Positions 8,138 to 18,383 are shown, numbered from the stretch's first letter. The stretch: DNA of 64,000 nucleotides from Chromobacterium sinusclupearum (GCF_002902845.1 NZ_PPTF01000001.1:1-64000); one strand, 5' to 3'. Translations and numbers: made by a program. The notes: generated by a model not told the origin, from the sequence alone.

Positions 8138-10297
8138 TCAGGACTTTTTGCGGGCGTAGCGGTTGAGCGAAACGACGCGGGTTTTGCCGATGCGATGGCG
8201 GTAGATCTCGCGCAGGTAGCACACCGCTTTCTGCACATGCTCGCGGGTCAGGCGGATGTCGTTGATCGACACGAACTTCTTGTTGTCGCGGATCAGCTCG
8301 CGGTACTTCTTCTCGTACATCGGCTTGATGGCGAACCAGTTGGTGTCCAGGATCTTGGCCGGGTTCTCGTAGTCGTTCAGCAGCTTTTCCAGCAGCGTCT
8401 CGTCGAAGGTGTCCGAGGTGATCAGATCCAGAATGACATTGTCCAGGCTGTCGTCGAAGCGGTGGTTGCCATGGGCGAAGCAGCGCTTGATGTAGGCGAC
8501 GATCAGCGTCAGGAAGTCATCGCTCAAGCACGGGCTCTTGGCCACCAGGGTGGTCAAGGACAGGTTGGTGGAGGCGCCGATCACCAGCGCGTAGCGCTTC
8601 AGCGTGGTGCTGGGGAACAGGTCGTTCAGGTGGCGCTTCAGCCGGTTCAAGTCCAGGTAGGACAGCTTGTAGCCCTTGGGCAGCGACAGGATGGCCACCA
8701 CCGACGAGCAGTTCTGGAAGAAGAACAGCTGGTTCAGCTTTTCCGCCGCGTAGCCGGACTGCTTGTACTCTTCCAGCGCCGCTCGATAGCTTTCGCATTC
8801 GATCGGCAGCAGGCTGATGCCCTCGATCGCCTGCGTCTGCTGGTTGAAGTGGGGCAGGTCGATGGAGCGGAAGAACAGATCGTCGATGTCCAGCTTGTTG
8901 ACGAAGCCGTCCGAGCCCAGCGGGTCGCTGACCACCGATTCGGCGTAGGCCACCGCTACCGGGCCGGCCAGGCTCATGAACAGGTCGTTGGCGTCCAGCC
9001 GTATCGTCTCGCCCATGTCGATGCCGGCGCGCAGAAAGTAGTTCTCGTCGTAATCGCTGGTGACGGCCTGCGCGGTCAAGATATTGAAGATCTGCTGCGA
9101 GATGTACTGGTTGGCGTGGCGCTCCATCGCGTTGACGTCGAGGTGCTCGATATTGCCGCCTTCGCTCTCTTCGGCGTAGCGCATGATGTCGTTGGAGATC
9201 AGCATCATCGCGTTCCACGGCCGGATGCGGCGCATCACGCTCTCGGCGCCGGCTTCCTCGTTGACGAAGTTGTAGGAGAAGTCCCACTCCTCAGCTAGGT
9301 ATTTGCACAGCAGGCGGCCGGCGTTGATGTGCAGCGCCTCGGAGCCTTCGGCATGCTGGCCGGAGATATTCGGCAGAATGCAGATGCCGCTGGTGAAGAT
9401 GGGCTCGAACACGAAGCCGTAATCGTCGACCTGGCCGGGCTTGTCGTCGTTGCGGGTCTCGAAGGTCTTGCTCATGTAGGCGTACTGCTGAGCCAGGCCG
9501 AATTCCGAGGCCATGCCGGAGCCGGTGCCGCCGCCGGCGCTGAAAATGTAGAAGTACAGCCGCGACTGGTTGGCCTTGATGCCGCAGGAGTCCATCAGGT
9601 AGGAGTGGATCAGCGCCCATTCCGGGTCGGAAAAGCTGACCGTGTCCTTGTTCAGGATGATCTTGGCCAGGTACTGGCCCAGGATGGGGGCGTTGCCGGC
9701 GCCGCCGGCATGGACCTCGGCCAGGTCCATGATCTTCATCTTGTTGTAATTGCTGAAGAAATCGCTCTGTTCGCCGCGGCGCGAGAAGCGGATGCGGCCC
9801 TTGATGTCCTTGTCCAGGTCGCCCAGCATCACCATGGGTTCGATCAGGAAGGCCGGCTTGGCGGTCTTGTGCTGCGACAGCAGATTGCGGCGTATCCACT
9901 TGCGCGGGCGCTGTTCCTGCTCCGGCGGGGTTTTTTCGTCGCCCGAGAATTCATTCATGTAGAAGCGGCGCGCGTTGTAGACCAGCGTCGCCACGTCCAG
10001 CGCGATATTGGAACCGCATCGGCCCAGGCCGATCAGGCAGACCGACGGGAACGGACGCTCCACATGGGCGCCTTCGTCGTCTTCGATCTCACGGGCGAAA
10101 GCCATGCCACGCAGCGTGTCCAGATGCTGCAGGATGCGATTGGTGTCGTGCTCGATGAAGTATTGGTACAGCCCCGACTGGACGCGCTCGTTCAGTTGCA
10201 GCAGCTGACGGGGGGACGACGGCTGCGGGATGGCGGCGACTTCGTCATCGCTTGCCGGGGGATTCGAGGATTGGTCGTACATTGATTGCATGATCAT
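8138..10297 (-). CDS. Divergent tubulin/FtsZ-superfamily GTPase (tubulin-like protein), function unknown
   Basis: 719 residues. All hallmark loops of the tubulin/FtsZ fold are readable in order: T1 GLGRCGSN (residues 90-97), a probable T2 segment around MLGDLD (157-162), T3 AGGAGN (197-202), the glycine-rich phosphate loop T4 SAGGGTGSG (253-261), a purine-contacting SND (368-370) after a hydrophobic strand, and a T7-like DAND (435-438), matching the DxxD catalytic pair of FtsZ NVDFAD. T1, T3 and T4 read closer to eukaryotic tubulin (GQCGNQ, SGAGNN, GGGTGSGM) than to FtsZ. There is an 85-residue N-terminal extension and about 280 residues after T7, ending in a basic tail (RYARKKS). Loop conservation suggests a GTP-dependent polymer. 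It stands alone between terminators, unlike ftsZ in the dcw cluster. It may belong with the FtsZl / tubulin_2 group; that placement is inference. Confidence 0.85.
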   Translation of the reverse strand: MIMQSMYDQSSNPPASDDEVAAIPQPSSPRQLLQLNERVQSGLYQYFIEHDTNRILQHLDTLRGMAFAREIEDDEGAHVERPFPSVCLIGLGRCGSNIALDVATLVYNARRFYMNEFSGDEKTPPEQEQRPRKWIRRNLLSQHKTAKPAFLIEPMVMLGDLDKDIKGRIRFSRRGEQSDFFSNYNKMKIMDLAEVHAGGAGNAPILGQYLAKIILNKDTVSFSDPEWALIHSYLMDSCGIKANQSRLYFYIFSAGGGTGSGMASEFGLAQQYAYMSKTFETRNDDKPGQVDDYGFVFEPIFTSGICILPNISGQHAEGSEALHINAGRLLCKYLAEEWDFSYNFVNEEAGAESVMRRIRPWNAMMLISNDIMRYAEESEGGNIEHLDVNAMERHANQYISQQIFNILTAQAVTSDYDENYFLRAGIDMGETIRLDANDLFMSLAGPVAVAYAESVVSDPLGSDGFVNKLDIDDLFFRSIDLPHFNQQTQAIEGISLLPIECESYRAALEEYKQSGYAAEKLNQLFFFQNCSSVVAILSLPKGYKLSYLDLNRLKRHLNDLFPSTTLKRYALVIGASTNLSLTTLVAKSPCLSDDFLTLIVAYIKRCFAHGNHRFDDSLDNVILDLITSDTFDETLLEKLLNDYENPAKILDTNWFAIKPMYEKKYRELIRDNKKFVSINDIRLTREHVQKAVCYLREIYRHRIGKTRVVSLNRYARKKS

Positions 10298-10461
10298 CCA
10301 TTCTCATTCAAGGTTTACCCTTGTCCGGGCGGTCTCGCGGGAACAGAACCGCGTTTCCAGTTTGCAGCAGCTGATATTCTGGTCTTATTCACACTCCATT
10401 GTCGTGGGCAAACGGCTTTTTGACCACTAAATTCTGCTTGGTATGAGACAGCGGCATGGCT

Positions 10462-10483
10462 TTTGCGGCGAAGTTGCCGCAAA
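10462..10483. other. Perfect 8-bp hairpin between purB and the tubulin-like gene
   Basis: TTTGCGGC at 10462-10469 pairs with GCCGCAAA at 10476-10483 around a 6-nt loop. It sits between the purB terminator (10511-10534) and the tubulin-like gene start (10297), so on the minus strand it is in the likely promoter or 5' region of that gene. The role is unknown; it could be an operator. Confidence 0.35.
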
Positions 10484-10510
10484 TTTGGCGATAAAGATCG
10501 GGTGAAATGC

Positions 10511-10534
10511 AAAACGCCGCCCCTGGGGGCGGCG
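10511..10534 (-). terminator. Intrinsic terminator of purB
   Basis: GC-only stem CGCCGCCCC/GGGGCGGCG (10515-10534) followed by TTTT on the minus strand, 25 bases after the purB stop. Confidence 0.85.
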
Positions 10535-10558
10535 TGCAGGACGGATCAATCGGACGGA

Positions 10559-11977
<1,419 letters not shown>

Positions 11978-12180
11978 CTAACGGCTCCGGCGGCGACGCC
12001 GGTTCGATCCCTTGGCGCCGCTAACAAAACTCCCGATCCTGCCTTGCGCCCGCTGGCCGCGCGACGCGTGCTGTCTGCGTCGGCGCGCCTGGGCTGAGGT
12101 GGGCGATGAGATTTTGTTATCGGCTCTTAATCACTGTAGCGCTTCGACGCCGCCTTGCCGGCGGCTTGTCTTTATCTCAA

Positions 12181-12212
12181 AACAAACGGGCGACTGGCGC
12201 CCGTTGTTTTTG
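12181..12212 (-). terminator. Intrinsic terminator of ffh
   Basis: Stem AACGGGCG/CGCCCGTT around a short loop with a TTTGTTTT run on the minus strand. It begins 2 bases after the ffh stop codon. Confidence 0.85.
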
Positions 12213-12213
12213 C

Positions 12214-13569
12214 TTACATGCCGGGCATCATGCCCTTCATGCCTCGCATTAGCTTCATCATCCCGCCCTTGGACGAGAACTGCTTCATCATCTTCTGCAT
12301 CTGCTCGAATTGATTCAGCAGGCGGTTCACTTCCTGCACCGTCACGCCGGAACCAGCGGCGATGCGGCGCTTGCGGCTGGCCTTGATCAGCTCCGGCTTG
12401 CGGCGTTCGGTCGGCGTCATCGAGTTGATGATGCCCTCGATGCGGCGCATGGATTTCTCCGCCTCCGCACCCTGGATGCCTTGCGCCATCTGGCCCAGCT
12501 GGCCAGGCATCTTTTCCAGCAGATTGGCCATGCCGCCCATCTTCTTCATCTGCTGCATCTGGGCCTTGAAGTCCTCCAGGTCGAAACCCTTGCCGGACTT
12601 CAGCTTCTTGGCCATCACCTCGGCTTCCTTCTGATCGATGCCCTTCTGGACTTCTTCGATCAGGGACAGCACGTCGCCCATGCCCAAGATGCGGCTGGCG
12701 ATGCGGTCCGGGTGGAACGGTTCGATGCCGGTGACTTTTTCGCCTACGCCGATGAACTTGATGGGCTTGCCGGTAACGTGGCGCACCGACAGCGCGGCGC
12801 CGCCGCGCGAATCGCCGTCCATCTTGGTCAGGATCACGCCGGTCAGCGGCAGCGCTTCATTGAAGGCCTTGGCGGTGTTCACCGCGTCCTGGCCCTGCAT
12901 CGCGTCCACCACGAACAATGTTTCAATCGGGTTGATCGCGGCGTGCAGCGCCTTGATCTCGTCCATCATCGCTTCGTCGATGGCCAGGCGGCCGGCGGTA
13001 TCCACCAGCAGCACGTCGAAGAAGTGGCGGCGCGCGTGGTCAATCGCCGCGCGGGCGATGTCCACCGGCTTTTGCGACACATCGGACGGGAACCATTCGA
13101 CGCCGACTTGCGAGGCCAACAGCTTCAACTGCTCGATGGCGGCGGGACGGTAGACGTCGGCCGATACCACCAGCACCTTCTTCTTCTGGGTTTCCTTCAG
13201 CCTTTTGGCCAGTTTGCCGACGGTGGTGGTTTTACCCGCGCCTTGCAGGCCGGCCATCAGCACGATGGCCGGCGGCACGGCGGCCAGGTTCAGCTCGTCG
13301 TTCTTCTCGCCCATCAGCTTGATGAGCTCTTCGTTGACCACGCCCACCAGGGCTTGGCCCGGCGTCAGGCTGCCCATCACGTCCTGGCCCAGCGCGCGCT
13401 CCTTCACCTGGGCGATGAAGGTTTTGACGACGGGCAAGGCCACGTCGGCTTCCAGCAGCGCCATGCGCACTTCGCGCATCGCGTCCTGGATATTCGATTC
13501 GGTCAGCCGCGCGTTGCCGCGCAAGGTTTTCATCACGCCGGACAGGCGGCTGGTCAGGTTGTCTAGCAT
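12214..13569 (-). CDS. ffh: Signal recognition particle protein Ffh (SRP54)
   Basis: GTPase of the signal recognition particle, which with 4.5S RNA targets nascent inner membrane proteins to FtsY. 451 residues from the ATG at 13569 (MLDNLTSRLSG), chosen because the family starts there and AAGGA lies upstream; an 8-codon longer form is less likely. Domains: N (1-90), G with P-loop GLQGAGKT (107-114), DTAGRL and TKMDGD, then the methionine-rich M domain ending in GGMMKLMRGMKGMMPGM. The gene is divergent from the YpjD-like gene, as in E. coli. Confidence 0.97.
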   Translation of the reverse strand: MLDNLTSRLSGVMKTLRGNARLTESNIQDAMREVRMALLEADVALPVVKTFIAQVKERALGQDVMGSLTPGQALVGVVNEELIKLMGEKNDELNLAAVPPAIVLMAGLQGAGKTTTVGKLAKRLKETQKKKVLVVSADVYRPAAIEQLKLLASQVGVEWFPSDVSQKPVDIARAAIDHARRHFFDVLLVDTAGRLAIDEAMMDEIKALHAAINPIETLFVVDAMQGQDAVNTAKAFNEALPLTGVILTKMDGDSRGGAALSVRHVTGKPIKFIGVGEKVTGIEPFHPDRIASRILGMGDVLSLIEEVQKGIDQKEAEVMAKKLKSGKGFDLEDFKAQMQQMKKMGGMANLLEKMPGQLGQMAQGIQGAEAEKSMRRIEGIINSMTPTERRKPELIKASRKRRIAAGSGVTVQEVNRLLNQFEQMQKMMKQFSSKGGMMKLMRGMKGMMPGM

Positions 13570-13682
13570 GGTGCTGTCCTTACTCTCTGCCAACGATTAG
13601 GCAGCTTGGTGTAGACTCTCAAACTGTCGATTTTATCACGAGCCGCCGGGTAAGCGCCCGGATTTGATCACACACCTTATAT

Positions 13683-14504
13683 ATGACCAGCCTCCTGCTC
13701 GTTTTGACCCTGTTTCTGATCCTGTCCTATGGCGCCTTCACCTGGCATTACCTGGCCAACTGGAAGGGCGTGGCCCGCTGGCCGCGCAATCCGCGCATGG
13801 AGCACAGCCTGCTGGGCGTGCTGCTGCTGGTGCAGGCCGTGGTGGTGGTGACGCCGCTCAGCGTCAGCGGCGGATTGTCGCTGGGCGTCGGCCACGCCTT
13901 GAGCGTGATGGTGTGGATCATGCTGCTGATCTATTGGACCTGCAGCTTCTTCTACAAGGTGGAAGGGCTGCAGCTGTTCATGATGCCGCTGGCGATGGGC
14001 GCGCTGGCTTTCGCCGTCGCCTTCCCGGGCCGCCACATGGTCAGCGATCTGTCCAATCCGGCCTTTGTGCTGCATATTCTGGTGTCCATGCTGGCCTACA
14101 GCCTGTTCGCCATCGGCGCGCTGATCGCGGTGTTGATGCTGCTGCTGGAGCGCGCGCTGCATCACCGCAGGGTGTCGCTGCTGGCCAAGCAGCTGCCGCC
14201 GTTGCTGACGCTGGAAACCATGATGTTCCAGGTCATCGCCGTCGGTTTTCTGCTGTTGACGGTGACCTTGCTGACCGGCGTGGTGTTCTCGGAGGAGGTT
14301 TTCGGCAAGGCCGCCGCGTTGACGCACAAGACGGTGTTCGGCGTGCTGTCGTGGCTGATCTTTGCCGGATTGCTGATAGGCCGGCGTCTGAAAGGCTGGC
14401 GCGGCCGAGTGGCGATACGCTGGGCCTTGGCCGGCTTCCTGTCCTTGATGCTGGCATACGTGGGCAGCAAAGTGGTCTTAGAATTGATCCTGCAGCGCGC
14501 ATAG
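13683..14504 (+). CDS. CcsA/YpjD-family inner membrane protein (cytochrome c assembly-like)
   Basis: 273 residues, nearly all hydrophobic, with about eight membrane segments. It resembles E. coli YpjD, a member of the CcsA/CcmC/ResC heme-handling family, and like ypjD it is divergent from ffh. His residues at HALSVM, HMVSDL and HKTVFG are candidates for heme contact. The role is not established in the family; heme or cytochrome c assembly is the usual guess. Confidence 0.85.
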   Translation: MTSLLLVLTLFLILSYGAFTWHYLANWKGVARWPRNPRMEHSLLGVLLLVQAVVVVTPLSVSGGLSLGVGHALSVMVWIMLLIYWTCSFFYKVEGLQLFMMPLAMGALAFAVAFPGRHMVSDLSNPAFVLHILVSMLAYSLFAIGALIAVLMLLLERALHHRRVSLLAKQLPPLLTLETMMFQVIAVGFLLLTVTLLTGVVFSEEVFGKAAALTHKTVFGVLSWLIFAGLLIGRRLKGWRGRVAIRWALAGFLSLMLAYVGSKVVLELILQRA

Positions 14505-14562
14505 GCTGCATGTCATAAAACCGAGACCCATTTGCAAGACACCTTCCATCAAGGAGTTCGCC

Positions 14563-14859
14563 ATGAAGAAGTGGTTTGCTGTGTTGGCCAGCCTGTTGCT
14601 GTCGTGCAATTTCGCCTGGGCGGCCGTCAATCTGAATACCGCCACGCCCCAGCAGCTGGAGGCTTTGAACGGCATCGGCCCGGCCAAAGCCAAGGCCATT
14701 GTCGATTACCGCACCAAGAACGGGCCGTTCAAGACGGTGGATGATCTGAAAAAAGTCTCCGGCATCGGCGACAAGACGCTGGACAAGCTGCGCAAGGATT
14801 TGGTGGTCGGCGGCGCCGCGCCTGCGGCCAAGCCGGCGGCGAAACCGGCCGCCAAGTAG
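14563..14859 (+). CDS. Small secreted helix-hairpin-helix protein (ComEA family)
   Basis: 98 residues: signal peptide (MKKWFAVLASLLLSC...AWA, about 21 residues), then tandem helix-hairpin-helix motifs (NLNTATPQQLEALNGIGPAKA and FKTVDDLKKVSGIGDKT, each with the G-I-G turn that contacts DNA backbone), then an AAKPAAKPAAK tail. ComEA-type proteins bind incoming DNA in the periplasm during transformation. It has an AAGGAG site 8 bases before the ATG. A DNA uptake role is inferred from the family and fits the neighbouring pil genes. Confidence 0.88.
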   Translation: MKKWFAVLASLLLSCNFAWAAVNLNTATPQQLEALNGIGPAKAKAIVDYRTKNGPFKTVDDLKKVSGIGDKTLDKLRKDLVVGGAAPAAKPAAKPAAK

Positions 14860-14898
14860 CGCCAGTTTCCGCGCCTTGGGCGCGGCGGCTTGCATGGG

Positions 14899-14929
14899 AA
14901 CCGCCATCCGGCAACGGTTGGCGGTTTTT
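14899..14929 (+). terminator. Intrinsic terminator after the comEA-like gene
   Basis: Stem AACCGCCA (14899-14906) with TGGCGGTT (14919-14926) and a following T-run. Confidence 0.8.
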
Positions 14930-15113
14930 GCATGTATGGTGCTGCGCCTGCTGGCTGAATTGTGTTGTAAAAAATTCACAACAGAGCAGGGATGTTGTTT
15001 CTTAACCGCACAACTTGATGCATTGCGCTTACGTGAATGGCTTTCCTATCAAGAGTTTGCGGATGATGATGTTGTTTTTTTGGTAATTTTGCAGGCCCTG
15101 AATCGGTTGATCT
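14930..15113. other. AT-rich intergenic region upstream of the porin promoter
   Basis: This stretch is noticeably more AT-rich than the genes around it and contains T-runs. It may hold activator or nucleoid-protein sites for the porin gene. I recognise no specific motif or gene in it. Confidence 0.4.
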
Positions 15114-15142
15114 TTGTTTTTTCGCAACGCCAGTCTTATATT
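15114..15142 (+). promoter_or_regulatory. Candidate sigma-70 promoter of the porin gene
   Basis: -35 TTGTTT (15114-15119), 17-bp spacer, -10 TATATT (15137-15142). Transcription would start near 15149 and leave a leader of about 100 nt before the porin ATG, long enough for small-RNA or RNA-structure control. Confidence 0.5.
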
Positions 15143-15248
15143 GGCAACAGCGACCGGCGGAATATACCGTCGGCACATAAATGTCCGGGGCAGCGGCCTA
15201 AGCCGATGAGTCAACAGGACAAAATCAACTGACTTGAAAGGATCTGCA

Positions 15249-16445
15249 ATGAACAAGAAGCTCATCGCTTTGGCGCTGGCCGCCCTGCCAGCCGCCGCCA
15301 TGGCGGATGTGACCATCTACGGTACCATCGCGGCCGGCGTCGAATCCCTGAAAACCTACAATGCCAATACTGCTTCATTTGGTGGCGCTCCTCAGGCTGG
15401 TAACCTGCAGTCGCGCACTGAGATCAACGACTGGGTGTCCAAGATCGGTTTCAAGGGCTCCGAAGATTTGGGCAATGGCCTGAAAGCAATCTGGCAGGTG
15501 GAAAGCCGCCTGAATATGGACGGCAGCAACAGCAGCAATACTTTGGCTACCCGTGACTCTTTCATTGGTTTTGCCGGAGATGGCTGGGGCAAGGTTCGCG
15601 TGGGTAAACTCTCCGACTATGCCAACTCCGACATGGAGCAGGTAGACCCGGGTCACTACAGCAATAACGGCGGTGCCAATTATGGTGGCGCTCCGAGTGT
15701 TGGTGGTCTGGCAATGTTCACCCGTATCGATGGCCGCCATAAGAATGCCATTCGTTATGACAGTCCGAACTGGTCCGGCTTCAGTTACACCGCGCTGTAT
15801 GCCACCGACGAGGCCCGCGTCAAGGCTGCGGATGGCTCCACCACCAATAACCAATTTATCAACATTGGTCTGAGCTATGAGAATTCGGGCTTCTTTGGTA
15901 AGTATAACTTCGGCAGCTGGGGCGATCCGAGCAAGATCTCAGGCGGCTCCTTGAAGGATTGGCACCGTTTGGAGGCTGGCTATAACGCCAACAACATTTA
16001 TGTGGCCTTTGGCTTCCAGCAGGCTCGCGGCTATGTTGGCACCACTGTGGATGGAACTGGCAAGATCAATGGCCTGGTCGATGGCGGCGGTCTGTTTTAC
16101 AACAGCAATGCCATTGCTGGCAGCTTGACCGGTTTTGCTAGCGATAATCCTGGCGTGACCAGTTCGGGCGTATTGCAACTGGCTCGTACTCGAGAGATCG
16201 CCTTGACCGGCGGCTATACCTTCGGCGCATTTACTCCGTATTTGAGCTATGCCAAAGGCTATAACGTCAATCTGTCCGGTTTTGGCGATCTGAACAAAAC
16301 TGGCTATGACCAGTGGGTGCTGGGCTTGGATTATGCTTTGTCCAAGCGTACTGACATCTACACCTCCTATGGCCATGTCAACTGGAAGCAGACTGGTTCT
16401 CAAAACGAAAGCTCCTTCGGCTTGGGCGTGATCCACAACTTCTAA
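15249..16445 (+). CDS. Gram-negative trimeric porin (betaproteobacterial type)
   Basis: Outer membrane general diffusion channel, 398 residues. The ATG at 15249 follows GAAAGGA and starts a classic signal peptide (MNKKLIALALAALPAAAMA); five upstream in-frame codons are ignored. The mature part begins DVTIYGTIAAGVE, alternates polar and apolar residues as beta strands, and contains WQVESR and RDSFIGFAGDGWGKVRVGKL, the eyelet and strand pattern of neisserial and burkholderial porins (quoted in part). It ends in the aromatic C-terminal residue Phe (HNF) recognised by the Bam machinery. Codon use is less GC-biased than neighbours, as expected for a highly expressed gene. Confidence 0.95.
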   Translation: MNKKLIALALAALPAAAMADVTIYGTIAAGVESLKTYNANTASFGGAPQAGNLQSRTEINDWVSKIGFKGSEDLGNGLKAIWQVESRLNMDGSNSSNTLATRDSFIGFAGDGWGKVRVGKLSDYANSDMEQVDPGHYSNNGGANYGGAPSVGGLAMFTRIDGRHKNAIRYDSPNWSGFSYTALYATDEARVKAADGSTTNNQFINIGLSYENSGFFGKYNFGSWGDPSKISGGSLKDWHRLEAGYNANNIYVAFGFQQARGYVGTTVDGTGKINGLVDGGGLFYNSNAIAGSLTGFASDNPGVTSSGVLQLARTREIALTGGYTFGAFTPYLSYAKGYNVNLSGFGDLNKTGYDQWVLGLDYALSKRTDIYTSYGHVNWKQTGSQNESSFGLGVIHNF

Positions 16446-16468
16446 GCCAGACGTTTTACACTCTGGAT

Positions 16469-16495
16469 AAGGACTGCCACGGCAGTCCTTTTTTC
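16469..16495 (+). terminator. Intrinsic terminator of the porin gene
   Basis: AAGGACTG/CAGTCCTT stem (16469-16490) followed by TTTTTT. Confidence 0.88.
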
Positions 16496-16552
16496 ATTGC
16501 GGGCTGTTTTCCAAGGGCATGGGATTTATGCGGGACGCGCGCCGATTATGCA

Positions 16553-16558
16553 TATAAT
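16553..16558 (+). promoter_or_regulatory. Perfect -10 hexamer upstream of pilB
   Basis: TATAAT at 16553-16558, 58 bases before the pilB ATG and just after the porin terminator. No good -35 is visible at 16-18 bp, so this may need an activator. Confidence 0.35.
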
Positions 16559-16615
16559 ATCGTCACCACCCGCAGCGGATAGCGGCGCAAAAGTCAGAAC
16601 TGGATCAATTTCTAT

Positions 16616-18322
16616 ATGGAAGCTACGGCAGGGATTTCCGGCCTCGGACGGGCCTTGGTTCAGCATAATATGCTGTTGCAGCAGGATGCGGAGGCGATTC
16701 AAAAGCACGCTGCCGCCTCGCATATCAGCTTTGTCGAACAGCTGATACTCAGCAAGAAGATGAGCGCCCGCGATGCGGCCGTTTTTGCTTCCCGCGTTTT
16801 TGGTTACCCGCTGCTGGACATGGCGGCGCTGGATACCGAGCAATTGCCCAAGGGGCTGGTGGACGATGAGCTGATAACCAGCCGGCGCCTGCTGCCTTTG
16901 CTGAAGCGCGGCAACAAATTGTATATCGGTACCTCCGATCCGACCCAGACCTCCGCCTATCATGCGATCACCTTCAAGACCGGCTTGACGGTGGAAATCG
17001 TGGTGGTAGAGGACGACAAGCTGTCCAAGCTGGTGGGGCGTTATCAGGACAGCCCGGCGGCGGCCTTGAAGGAACTGGAAGGCGAGGACTTCGGCGATTT
17101 GGAGTTTGGCGATCCGGACGCACCCTCCGAAGCCGGTCCGCAAATGGAGGTGGATGACGCGCCGGTGGTCAAGTTCATCCACAAGATGCTGCTGGACGGC
17201 ATAGGTGTGGGCGCGTCGGACATCCACTTCGAGCCTTATGAAAAGTACTATCGCATCCGCTACCGGGTGGACGGGGTGCTGAAGGAGGTGGCGCAGCCGC
17301 CGCTGATCCTGAAGGAAAAGATCGCCTCGCGCATCAAGGTGATCTCCAAACTCGATATCTCCGAGAAGCGCGTGCCGCAGGACGGCCGGCTGAAACTGGT
17401 CATTTCCAAGACGCGCGCCATCGACTTCCGCGTCAGCACGCTGCCCACGCTGTATGGCGAAAAGATCGTGATGCGGATTCTGGATTCCTCGTCGGCATCA
17501 TTGGACATTGAACAGTTAGGCTTCGAGCCGGAGCAGAAGCAACAACTGCTGGATACCATCGCGCGGCCCTATGGCATGGTGCTGGTGACCGGGCCGACCG
17601 GCAGCGGCAAGACCGTGTCGCTGTATACCTGTCTGAATATCCTGAACAAGCCGGATACCAATATTTCCACCGCGGAGGACCCGGTGGAAATCAACCTGCC
17701 GGGCATCAACCAGGTCAACGTCAACGAGAAGGCCGGGTTGACCTTCGCTTCCGCCTTGCGCGCCTTCCTGCGGCAGGACCCGGATGTACTGATGGTGGGC
17801 GAAATCCGCGATTTCGAAACCGCCGACATCGCCATCAAGGCCGCGCAGACCGGTCATATGGTATTTTCCACGCTGCACACCAATAACGCGCCCGCCACGC
17901 TGACCCGCCTGCTGAATATGGGGGTGGCGCCGTTCAATATCGCCAGCTCGGTGTTGCTCATCATGGCGCAGCGGCTGGCGCGTCGGCTATGCGCGCATTG
18001 CAAGAAACCGCTGGAAATTCCGGAAGAAGCGCTGCTGCGCGCGGGCTTTGCCAAGGCCGAGCTGGATGGCAGCTGGCAACCCTACGGTCCCGTCGGTTGC
18101 GAAGAGTGCCGTAACACCGGCTACAAGGGGCGGGTGGGGATTTATGAAGTGATGCCAATCAGCGATGCGATGACGCGCTTGATCATGAAAAACGGCACTG
18201 CGGTCGATATCGCCGATCTGGCGAAGAAAGAGGGCATGCTGAACCTGCGGCAGTCAGGCTTGCTGAAGGTGAAGCGCGGCGTCACTTCGCTGGCGGAAAT
18301 CGAAGCGGTCACCAACGACTGA
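16616..18322 (+). CDS. pilB: Type IV pilus assembly ATPase PilB
   Basis: Cytoplasmic hexameric ATPase that powers pilus extension, 568 residues. It has an N-terminal MshEN/T2SSE_N-type domain (about 1-150), then the GspE/PilB core with Walker A GPTGSGKT (about 326-333), Asp box (STAEDPVEI), Walker B region (DVLMVGEIRD) and His box (STLHTNNAP). A tetracysteine zinc element follows: CAHC (about 459-462) and CEEC (about 494-497). It is first of pilB-pilC-pilD. The RBS is weak. A pilin gene is not next to it. Confidence 0.97.
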   Translation: MEATAGISGLGRALVQHNMLLQQDAEAIQKHAAASHISFVEQLILSKKMSARDAAVFASRVFGYPLLDMAALDTEQLPKGLVDDELITSRRLLPLLKRGNKLYIGTSDPTQTSAYHAITFKTGLTVEIVVVEDDKLSKLVGRYQDSPAAALKELEGEDFGDLEFGDPDAPSEAGPQMEVDDAPVVKFIHKMLLDGIGVGASDIHFEPYEKYYRIRYRVDGVLKEVAQPPLILKEKIASRIKVISKLDISEKRVPQDGRLKLVISKTRAIDFRVSTLPTLYGEKIVMRILDSSSASLDIEQLGFEPEQKQQLLDTIARPYGMVLVTGPTGSGKTVSLYTCLNILNKPDTNISTAEDPVEINLPGINQVNVNEKAGLTFASALRAFLRQDPDVLMVGEIRDFETADIAIKAAQTGHMVFSTLHTNNAPATLTRLLNMGVAPFNIASSVLLIMAQRLARRLCAHCKKPLEIPEEALLRAGFAKAELDGSWQPYGPVGCEECRNTGYKGRVGIYEVMPISDAMTRLIMKNGTAVDIADLAKKEGMLNLRQSGLLKVKRGVTSLAEIEAVTND

Positions 18323-18383
18323 GCAGGCGAAAAGCGGCACGGCGCATGGCGTGGTCCCGAAGTGAACAAGGAAGGTTGGAGTG

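Noticed and set aside
13683-14504. Reading the YpjD-like protein as a dedicated cytochrome c synthase (CcsA/CcmF)
   Set aside because: It lacks the tryptophan-rich WWD heme motif and the expected partner genes; only the general fold family is supported.
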